A stretch of DNA of 10,511 nucleotides, from positions 1 to 10,511 of the forward strand of contig CAYOIM010000031.1 in the NCBI GenBank assembly GCA_964404075.1, written 5' to 3'. The position numbers and the translations under genes were made by a program. The DNA comes from CAYTED01 sp964404075 (GTDB lineage Bacteria > Patescibacteriota > Minisyncoccia > Moranbacterales > UBA1568). Numbering within the stretch: position 1 is the stretch's first letter; every line of letters begins with the position of its first letter. The notes beneath the pieces are model-generated. The model was not told the origin of the DNA. It saw only the letters and a program-made list of their open reading frames with translations, and did no database searches. Shown here in pieces: positions 6,045 to 10,511 of this stretch.

Positions 6045-7415
6045 ATGGCGATACCGCTTCGTATTGAAAGGGGTGTTCAGTTTGTCAGGCGAAATCCATT
6101 CGTCCTGTATTCGTTCGTACTCATCGTCGCCGTGACGGGGGTCATTTTTTTCAATACCTATTATTTTCTCGGAAAATTCCAGCATACGGTGGATGATCTC
6201 CTCAAGTCGAAGGCCTTTCTTTCGGAGAGTGTTTTCGGCACTTTGATTCAGGATTCCCTATCCGATACCGATCTCCTCCTCCGCCGAGTGAACCAATTGA
6301 AAGCGGATCATACGGATGTCGCCGCTATCGTCGTTCTTATCCGGTCTGCCGAGGAAAAGCATTTCCGTATCATCGCCTCGACGGATCCGGAGGATATCGG
6401 ACAGGAGTTTTCCTTTCAGGATCCGGTGAGTTATCCTTTCCGGCGGACATGGAGCGATCAGAACGCGACCGGGTATATCACGAATGCGGGCGGAGAGCGC
6501 CTCTGGAATGTCGTCAGGGCGATCGATCGGGATGACGGGGAACGGGTGGGACTCGTGCTGTTCCAGGTTTCCCTGAAGGAACATGACCTCTTCGTGCGTG
6601 GTGCGATGCGGCAGGTGTATGGGGTAGCGCTGGTGTCCCTCATGCTGGTGCTCGGCATTATCGCGATCCATGTACGGCTGTACGGGTTCGCCATCAGGGC
6701 GACCAAGCTCGAGGAAGTGGATCGGATGAAGGATGATTTCATCTCGATGGCGAGCCATGAATTGCGGAGCCCGCTTACGGTGCTCCGCGGGTATATCGAT
6801 ATCCTGAAATCGGGGTTTCTCGCGAAGATTCCTTCGGGAGAATCGGCTGAGGCGAATCGGTACCTCAACAATATGGAAGAATCGGTGACTCGCCTAAACA
6901 ATCTCGTCGAGGATATCCTGAATGTCTCCCGACTGGAGCAGAATCGACTGCCGATCGTCATGGGGGATATCGACCTTGATGCGCTCATTGCGAAGATCGT
7001 TTCGCAGTTCTCGCTGGAAGCGAAACAGCATGGCCTGACGCTTTCGTATGAGGCGACTCGGTTGCCGCAGGTGAGGGGTGATACCGATCGTGTGACGCAG
7101 ATCATCGTGAATATGCTCTCGAATGCGATCAAATATACGCCGGCGGGGAGCGTGCGGGTTTTGACCAAGGAAACGGATGATGCGATACTGGTAACGGTCG
7201 CCGATACGGGGCTCGGCATTTCCGCGGAGGGGATGAAGAATCTTTTCAGCAAGTTCTATCGGGTGAAAACCGATCAGACGGTGAAGATATCCGGTACCGG
7301 TCTCGGACTCTGGATTTCCCGTGAAATCGCGCGCAAGATGGATGGGGAGATTACGGTGGAAAGTATCGAGGGGGTGGGTTCGCACTTTACGCTCCATCTG
7401 AAGAAAACAATCTAG
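6045..7415 (+). CDS. Transmembrane sensor histidine kinase
   Basis: 456 residues. Membrane helix 1 is about 19-42 and helix 2 about 192-214. They enclose an extracytoplasmic sensing region of roughly 150 residues that has no recognisable motif but the size of a PAS/Cache-type fold. A short linker without a clear HAMP domain leads to the dimerisation domain, where His238 in SHELRSP is the phosphoacceptor. The ATP-binding domain shows the N box (Asn356 and Asn360 in IIVNMLSNAIKY), the G1 box DTGLG (387-391) and the G2 box GTGLGL (417-422). All catalytic parts look intact. No response regulator is in the window, so the partner must be encoded elsewhere. The ATG is 12 nt after the upstream stop and lacks a Shine-Dalgarno, which suggests translation coupled to the surface protein and a shared transcript. 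The kinase might sense a state of the cell surface; that is inference. Confidence 0.92.
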   Translation: MAIPLRIERGVQFVRRNPFVLYSFVLIVAVTGVIFFNTYYFLGKFQHTVDDLLKSKAFLSESVFGTLIQDSLSDTDLLLRRVNQLKADHTDVAAIVVLIRSAEEKHFRIIASTDPEDIGQEFSFQDPVSYPFRRTWSDQNATGYITNAGGERLWNVVRAIDRDDGERVGLVLFQVSLKEHDLFVRGAMRQVYGVALVSLMLVLGIIAIHVRLYGFAIRATKLEEVDRMKDDFISMASHELRSPLTVLRGYIDILKSGFLAKIPSGESAEANRYLNNMEESVTRLNNLVEDILNVSRLEQNRLPIVMGDIDLDALIAKIVSQFSLEAKQHGLTLSYEATRLPQVRGDTDRVTQIIVNMLSNAIKYTPAGSVRVLTKETDDAILVTVADTGLGISAEGMKNLFSKFYRVKTDQTVKISGTGLGLWISREIARKMDGEITVESIEGVGSHFTLHLKKTI

Positions 7416-7416
7416 T

Positions 7417-7461
7417 GTTTCAGCGGTTGTTCCGCTTTTGGAGCGATGCAACCGCTGAAAC
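7417..7461. repeat. Intergenic hairpin repeat, copy 2
   Basis: A perfect 13-bp outer stem, GTTTCAGCGGTTG (7417-7429) with its complement at 7449-7461, starts one base after the kinase stop codon. The inner stem is CGCT (7433-7436) with AGCG (7442-7445) around TTTGG. It shares the inner core and CCGCTG with copies 1 and 3, but its outer arms have changed on both sides while keeping full pairing. The A-rich base and lack of a U tract argue against a simple terminator. Confidence 0.8.
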
Positions 7462-7476
7462 TACCAGGAAAAGAGT

Positions 7477-8175
7477 ATGATGAAAAAAAATAAAATCGCC
7501 GTATTCGATATTGATGGGACGATTTTCAGGAAGAATCTCCACTATGAGCTCATCGTCGAGCTCGCCTGGATGAAGGTGTTTCCGAAAGATGTCCTCCAGA
7601 AACTCCGCGAGGTGTACACGAATTGGATCGAACATATCGGTACCTATGAGGACTATCGCCGCTCCCTTGTCGATCTTTATGGGGAGCATATCAAAGGATG
7701 CTCCGAAGAGGATGTGGTGAAGGCGGCGCGCTCCGTCGTTCCGTTTCATGAGCGACGAACCTATATCTTCGCTGAGGATCTGATCAGGCGCTTTCGGGCG
7801 GAGCAGTATCATCTTATCGCCATTTCCGGTTCTCCGATCGAAATCGTCCGGGAATACAATGAGAGCTACCTCAAATTCGATCAGGTATTCGGCAGTGTCT
7901 ATGAAAAAGATGCGGAAGGACTCCATACGGGAGCGGCTGAATTCGAGCCATCGAGGAACAAGGGGGCGGTCGTTCAGCAGTATGTGTTCGACCATGGCCT
8001 GACACTCGATGATTCCTACGGTATCGGAGATACGGAATCCGATATCAGCTTTCTCCAGCTCGTGACGCATGCCATCGCCTTCAATCCGAATCAGAATCTG
8101 AAAAAATCAGCGGAGGAGGCAAACTGGCGTATCGTCGTCGAGAAGAAAGATGTGATCTATGAGATACACAAGTAG
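7477..8175 (+). CDS. HAD-superfamily (subclass IB) phosphatase, SerB-like
   Basis: 232 residues, a soluble hydrolase with all four HAD motifs. Motif I is DIDGT, with nucleophile Asp11 and acid/base Asp13. Motif II is ISGSP, with Ser117. Motif III is Lys162 (NKG), and motif IV is GDTESD, with Asp185 and Asp189 binding magnesium. An alpha-helical C1-type cap lies about 20-100 between motifs I and II. This is the layout of the phosphoserine phosphatase / HAD-IB branch, whose members hydrolyse phosphoserine, acylglycerol phosphates or other small phosphoesters; the substrate here is not decided. Shine-Dalgarno AGGA (7466-7469) is seven bases upstream of the first of two adjacent ATG codons. It follows hairpin copy 2 and precedes copy 3, so it is bracketed by repeats and may be its own transcription unit. 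Stop is TAG. Confidence 0.88.
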   Translation: MMKKNKIAVFDIDGTIFRKNLHYELIVELAWMKVFPKDVLQKLREVYTNWIEHIGTYEDYRRSLVDLYGEHIKGCSEEDVVKAARSVVPFHERRTYIFAEDLIRRFRAEQYHLIAISGSPIEIVREYNESYLKFDQVFGSVYEKDAEGLHTGAAEFEPSRNKGAVVQQYVFDHGLTLDDSYGIGDTESDISFLQLVTHAIAFNPNQNLKKSAEEANWRIVVEKKDVIYEIHK

Positions 8176-8182
8176 GAGGAAA

Positions 8183-8237
8183 GAATTTTTATAACGGTCG
8201 CTCCGCTTTTGGAGCGGTGCGTCCGCTGTAAAAATTC
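8183..8237. repeat. Intergenic hairpin repeat, copy 3
   Basis: Outer arms 8183-8197 and 8223-8237 form a 15-bp stem with one G-T wobble and one A-C mismatch. An inner stem pairs CGC (8199-8201) with GCG (8219-8221) and CCGCT (8203-8207) with AGCGG (8213-8217) around TTTGG, with T-T mismatches between. It starts seven bases after the phosphatase stop. It shares 23 identical bases with copy 1 (8212-8234). Confidence 0.85.
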
Positions 8238-8303
8238 CCTCCGCCCGAACCTTTTTCCTCAATTCTTATTTCTAACCTCTCACCCCTCATTTCTTCTACA
8301 CAT
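8238..8303 (+). other. Pyrimidine-rich leader without Shine-Dalgarno
   Basis: The stretch between hairpin copy 3 and the small membrane protein is C/T-rich (CCTCAATTC, AACCTCTCACCCCTC) with no purine-rich ribosome-binding site. A similar tract (CTCAACTCC, CCTCACCTCTCAC) follows hairpin copy 1 at 3057-3090 before the glycosidase. No coding capacity seen. Confidence 0.45.
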
Positions 8304-8414
8304 ATGGATAGTTTCATCGGAAAAATAGTCGTCGCGACGCTGTGGGTATGGCTCCCTTTCTATGCCCTAATACTGCTCCTCAAAGAAGCGAGGGAACGAC
8401 GAAGCAAAAAATAA
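8304..8414 (+). CDS. Small single-helix membrane protein of 36 residues
   Basis: ATG at 8304 to TAA at 8412-8414 encodes MDSFIGK, then a hydrophobic helix of about 19 residues (8-26, VVATLWVWLPFYALILLL type), then a basic tail KEARERRSKK. The tail suits a single span with the C-terminus inside the cytoplasm. Only one base separates its stop from the VanZ-like ATG, so the two are probably co-translated. It has no Shine-Dalgarno and no homologue that I recognise. Its composition (hydrophobic core, charged end) and tight spacing are the only support for coding, so the call is moderate. It could be a small partner of the VanZ-like protein or a leader cistron. Confidence 0.55.
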   Translation: MDSFIGKIVVATLWVWLPFYALILLLKEARERRSKK

Positions 8415-8415
8415 G

Positions 8416-8868
8416 ATGATCCGTCTCACTTCGCTTCAAAAAAGATACTTTTTCGGTCTTTTCCTTTTGGTGTGGATGCTTGTCATTTTCGTCCTGTCAT
8501 CCATTCACGGATCCGGTTCGCCGTATGCATCGCCGCTTTGGTATGTCCTGGAGCGGAAGGGCGCACACATTATCGAGTATCTCATTCTCGCCGTGTTTGC
8601 AGGGGCATTTTTTTCGACCTACCCTTGGATGAGGAGGAGTGAGAGGGTGTTGTGTTGGATGGTCTTTCTCTTTTCTATCGCGTATGCCCTTTCCGATGAG
8701 ATTCATCAGTTCTTTGTCTTCGGGAGACAGGCGAGATTTACGGATGTCCTCATCGATGCTATCGGGGGAGCACTTGGAATGGTGACCTTCTTTTTTTGGC
8801 AACAGAAAGAGATGCGAACCAGATTGCTGAGATTGTACCGTTCATTGAAACGGAAAACCTCCCGATGA
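8416..8868 (+). CDS. VanZ-like family membrane protein
   Basis: 150 residues with four hydrophobic helices at about 12-30, 50-68, 77-93 and 110-128. Diagnostic polar residues match the VanZ-like family: K48-x2-H51-x2-E54-Y before helix 2, S93-D-E-x-H-Q after helix 3, G-R at 103-104, then D110 and D114 before a glycine-rich final helix. VanZ was first described in teicoplanin resistance, but the wider family is common in chromosomes and its biochemical role is not settled, so no resistance function is claimed. A basic C-terminal tail faces the cytoplasm. It begins one base after the 36-residue gene, and its stop codon TGA (8866-8868) lies inside the loop of the following terminator hairpin. 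Confidence 0.85.
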   Translation: MIRLTSLQKRYFFGLFLLVWMLVIFVLSSIHGSGSPYASPLWYVLERKGAHIIEYLILAVFAGAFFSTYPWMRRSERVLCWMVFLFSIAYALSDEIHQFFVFGRQARFTDVLIDAIGGALGMVTFFFWQQKEMRTRLLRLYRSLKRKTSR

Positions 8869-8880
8869 CGGGAGGTTTTC
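8853..8880. terminator. Bidirectional intrinsic terminator between convergent genes
   Basis: GAAAACCTCCCG (8853-8864) and CGGGAGGTTTTC (8869-8880) form a perfect 12-bp stem with an ATGA loop. TTTT follows the GC-rich core on both strands, so it can end the + strand block and the - strand rplT transcript. The stop codon of the VanZ-like gene is in the loop, so a ribosome finishing that gene would cover the stem. Confidence 0.85.
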
Positions 8881-8899
8881 ATCTGTCGATGGGCGTCCT

Positions 8900-9247
8900 T
8901 CAGGCATGTATCTTCTCGATCAGTTGCTTGAAAGCGTCTGGTTGCTGAACGGCGAGTTCGGAGAGTACTTTGCGGTCAAGTGCGACATTCTGCGTTTTCT
9001 GCGTCGCGATGAATCCGCGGTAGGAAAATCCGAGGAGACGGAGCGCGTTCCCGAGGCGGATGATCCAGAGACCTCGGAAGGAGCGCTTCTTGTTGTGGCG
9101 ATCCCTGCGGGCGTACTTCCCCGCTTTGATGAGAGCCTCTTTTGCGGCGACGAAATTCGTCTTCCTTCGCCAGCGGAAACCGACGGTCTTTTTCAGTACA
9201 TTCTTCCTGCGCTTGTTGGCGGCGACGCCGCGTTTCACCCTGGTCAT
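8900..9247 (-). CDS. rplT: 50S ribosomal protein L20
   Basis: 115 residues, standard L20 length. It starts MTRVKRGVAANKRRK, the basic N-terminal extension that threads into 23S rRNA, followed by the conserved FRGLWIIRLGNALRLLGFSYRGF-type core (split across 59 to 81) and the C-terminal NVALDRKVLSELA. L20 is an early assembly protein and, in several bacteria, represses its own operon. It is the last gene of infC-rpmI-rplT and ends 20 bases before the shared terminator. The start at 9247 has no Shine-Dalgarno; a 126-base structured spacer separates it from rpmI, which is long for this operon. Confidence 0.97.
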   Translation of the reverse strand: MTRVKRGVAANKRRKNVLKKTVGFRWRRKTNFVAAKEALIKAGKYARRDRHNKKRSFRGLWIIRLGNALRLLGFSYRGFIATQKTQNVALDRKVLSELAVQQPDAFKQLIEKIHA

Positions 9248-9373
9248 ACATATTCAAATTAAAGTGTAAATATCAAAATGGAAAATGAAGTGATTCGCTT
9301 TCGATGAAAAATATGATCATATCCCGCATTGCCGGGATGTGTGAATTTTTATTTTTGATATTTTATTTTTACA
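9248..9373 (-). promoter_or_regulatory. Structured rpmI-rplT spacer, candidate L20 autoregulatory element
   Basis: Near-complementary A/T-rich arms at 9267-9278 (TAAATATCAAAA) and 9353-9365 (TTTTGATATTTTA), with one bulge, enclose an inner perfect 6-bp hairpin, ATCCCG/CGGGAT (9321-9326, 9333-9338). A palindrome, ATATGATCATAT (9311-9322), overlaps the inner arm, allowing an alternative fold. The outer stem ends about 20 bases before the rplT start. No reading frame of note. Confidence 0.4.
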
Positions 9374-9574
9374 TTATTTCTTGGCGTACGGGAGCGCGTG
9401 GAGGATATTTTTGGAATCTTTCTTCGAGGCGAGGGTGTCAAGCCGTTTGCTGCGGTTTTCACTGCCTGTCGCCCGGGAATTGTAATGATTCTGTCCGGTA
9501 GCTCGTCTGATGACTTTGCCTCGGGCGGATATCTTCACTTTCTTCGCGACTGATTTCTTGGTTTTCTGCTTCAT
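9374..9574 (-). CDS. rpmI: 50S ribosomal protein L35
   Basis: 66 residues, very basic, matching L35 in size and pattern: MKQKTKKSVAKKVKISARGKV, a central RRATGQNHYNS, and a C-terminal ALPYAKK. It lies between infC (17-base gap) and rplT, the classical gene order, which supports the call for such a short protein. Its start has no Shine-Dalgarno (upstream GCACCCCT), so it is probably translated by coupling with infC. Confidence 0.95.
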   Translation of the reverse strand: MKQKTKKSVAKKVKISARGKVIRRATGQNHYNSRATGSENRSKRLDTLASKKDSKNILHALPYAKK

Positions 9575-9591
9575 AGGGGTGCATTATCGTT

Positions 9592-10140
9592 TTACATCGG
9601 AGCAATGAGGATATTGAATCCGTTCTGGAATCGTTTGATGTCTTCTTCGACTTTGTGCGGAGTGGCGAGTGTCGCCATGAATGCTTGGAGCGCGGCTTTC
9701 GCTTTGTCCGGCATGGACTTCTCGCGCCCACGGAGGAGAATTTCAATCTTCACCTTGTGACCTTTGCCGAGGAATTTCTCCGCTTGCCCTTTCTTGAAGA
9801 AGAGATCATGCTTGTCTGTCCGGAGCCCGAGGCGTATGCCTTTGGTATCGACTTTCTTCTGCTTCGTTTTCGCCTCTTGCTCCTGCTTCGCCTGTTTGTA
9901 TTGGAGCTTGCCGTAATCAACAATGCGGCAGACCGGAGGTATTGCCTGCGGGGAGACTTCGACGAGATCGAGCCCCGCTTCTTTGGCGATCGCGAGCGCT
10001 TCTCCGATCGGAAGCGCATCATGCAGAACGCCTTCCACATCGATGAGCTTCACGAGGGGAGCCTGGATCTGCTCGTTGACACGGAAGCGCTTCGATGGCG
10101 TCGCCTTCGGTTTCGGTCGATGGTGTCGTCTTCGTCTCAT
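9592..10140 (-). CDS. infC: Translation initiation factor IF-3
   Basis: 182 residues, full length. The N-domain runs about 18-90 (FRVNEQIQAP, LVKLIDVEG, AKEAGLDLVEVSPQAIPPVCRIVDYGK spread over 47-78). A Lys/Gln-rich linker follows (about 79-98), then the C-domain with RLGLRTDKHDL, FLGKGHKVKIEILLRGRE and the IAPM end. IF3 binds the 30S subunit, blocks 50S joining and checks the start codon. The basic N-terminal tail MRRRRHHRPKPK is longer than in E. coli. The start is an ordinary ATG at 10140, not the AUU used for autoregulation in E. coli: upstream in-frame codons are open back to TAA at 10173-10171 and include no ATT. The leader is A-rich without a Shine-Dalgarno. First gene of infC-rpmI-rplT, behind tmRNA. 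Confidence 0.96.
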   Translation of the reverse strand: MRRRRHHRPKPKATPSKRFRVNEQIQAPLVKLIDVEGVLHDALPIGEALAIAKEAGLDLVEVSPQAIPPVCRIVDYGKLQYKQAKQEQEAKTKQKKVDTKGIRLGLRTDKHDLFFKKGQAEKFLGKGHKVKIEILLRGREKSMPDKAKAALQAFMATLATPHKVEEDIKRFQNGFNILIAPM

Positions 10141-10164
10141 TTTTTTATCATTAGTATCGGGTAG

Positions 10165-10267
10165 ACCCCGTTAGAGAAAAACAGACAATGTTTGTATATT
10201 CGCGGATGTTCTTCTAAAAAAAGCATCAGTGATGTTTGAAATGACCGATGTTTTTCTCTAACGGGGT
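10165..10267. repeat. 103-bp palindromic element with 19-bp perfect arms between ssrA and infC
   Basis: ACCCCGTTAGAGAAAAACA (10165-10183) is the exact complement of 10249-10267. The inner 65 bases are weakly self-complementary (CGGATGTTCTTCT against CTGATGCTTTTTT). The right arm begins with the discriminator base of tmRNA and its two following C residues, and the left arm ends 25 bases from the infC start. No flanking duplication was found. It may be a MITE-like remnant or an RNase III-type processing stem. Confidence 0.85.
10216..10234 (-). terminator. Weak tmRNA terminator candidate
   Basis: On the - strand, CATCACTGATG is followed by C and seven T residues, giving a short 4-bp stem (CATC/GATG) with a T tract. 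It sits inside the loop of the 103-bp palindrome. The stem is weak, so termination may be partial and infC may be reached by read-through. Confidence 0.3.
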
Positions 10268-10511
10268 GGAGTTGATGGGAATTGCACCCATGTCCAGAAG
10301 CGTTTTTCCAAAATATTCTACAAGCTTAGGGCGCTTTGTGTGAATGAAAGGGGTAAAAAGCGGACAAAATCCTCGTTCATTTGTGTCTTTCGCAATCAGG
10401 CGACGAAGTGGAAAGAAACAGAAACACTTCGGCCGTCTCGATAATATGACACCAGTGCATTCCTATCGAGAATAAGAAGTCTGATGGTTCCCGTCCTAAT
10501 TACTTAGGCGA
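10265..10511 (-). ncRNA. ssrA: Transfer-messenger RNA (tmRNA), 3' part, 5' part beyond window
   Basis: Rescues stalled ribosomes and tags nascent peptides. On the - strand the window opens at the end of the tag frame (GCC, then TAA at 10506-10504), followed by TTAGGACGGGAACCATCAGAC, which matches the block after the tag in E. coli tmRNA (TTAGGACGGGGATCA; here cut in two for reading: TTAGGACGGG then AACCATC). Three pseudoknot-like regions follow: an 8-bp stem 10464-10471 with 10436-10443, a 7-bp stem 10425-10431 with 10404-10410 whose loop can pair with GAAAGACACA downstream, and CGCTTT/AAAGCG with AATGAA/TTCATT near 10330-10385. The conserved CTAAGC.TGTAG lies near 10328, then the T arm (10275-10291) and ACTCCACC. 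About 242 bases from tag stop to 3' end agrees with the usual length. The final A of CCA is not encoded. Confidence 0.93.

Noticed and set aside
3005..8237. CRISPR array from the three related repeats
   Set aside because: Copies are separated by whole genes, not by short spacers, and there are no cas genes.
8416..8868. Glycopeptide resistance determinant
   Set aside because: Only a VanZ-like family protein is present, without vanHAX or vanY; the family is widespread in chromosomes without resistance.
10165..10267. Integration (att) site of a genomic island at the tmRNA 3' end
   Set aside because: An att duplication would be a direct repeat; this is inverted, and no integrase or island genes follow.

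Overview
The window looks like chromosome from a streamlined bacterium, most likely a Candidate Phyla Radiation (Patescibacteria/Parcubacteria-type) lineage. That is an inference from three things: terse forms of the housekeeping proteins, several starts without a Shine-Dalgarno, and the mix of house-keeping genes with large secreted FN3/calcium-repeat and membrane proteins. TAA, TAG and TGA all act as stops, so the code is table 11 and not the UGA-Gly code of some CPR groups. Coding is dense, with GC content moderate.

Layout: 1-8868 is entirely on the + strand. It starts inside mnmA (tRNA 2-thiouridylase; both catalytic cysteines visible). Then come a MutY-type adenine glycosylase, a ten-helix DMT/EamA-type transporter, a membrane-anchored clan GH-A-like glycosidase, a secreted and C-terminally anchored FN3/FN3/calcium-repeat/Ig-like protein, a sensor histidine kinase 12 nt behind it, a HAD-IB phosphatase, a 36-residue single-helix membrane protein and a VanZ-like membrane protein. 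A perfect 12-bp hairpin at 8853-8880 closes this block and also the block converging on it. On the - strand, reading leftwards from the right edge, lie the 3' two thirds of tmRNA (ssrA), then infC (IF3), rpmI (L35) and rplT (L20). The middle + strand genes read as a cell-surface module (transport, glycan cleavage, surface adhesion and sensing). The - strand genes are the classical translation operon behind the ribosome-rescue RNA.

The most striking feature is a set of palindromic sequences. A 162-bp element (110-271) with 14-bp perfect terminal inverted repeats, palindromic almost throughout, sits in frame inside mnmA and adds exactly 54 codons. Removing it restores normal MnmA spacing. This resembles the protein-coding Rickettsia palindromic elements, but in what seems an unrelated lineage. 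A second family of 45-55 bp hairpins occurs directly after three genes (3005-3054, 7417-7461, 8183-8237), with compensatory changes in the stem. A third palindrome (10165-10267, 19-bp perfect arms) starts exactly at the tmRNA 3' end and lies before infC.
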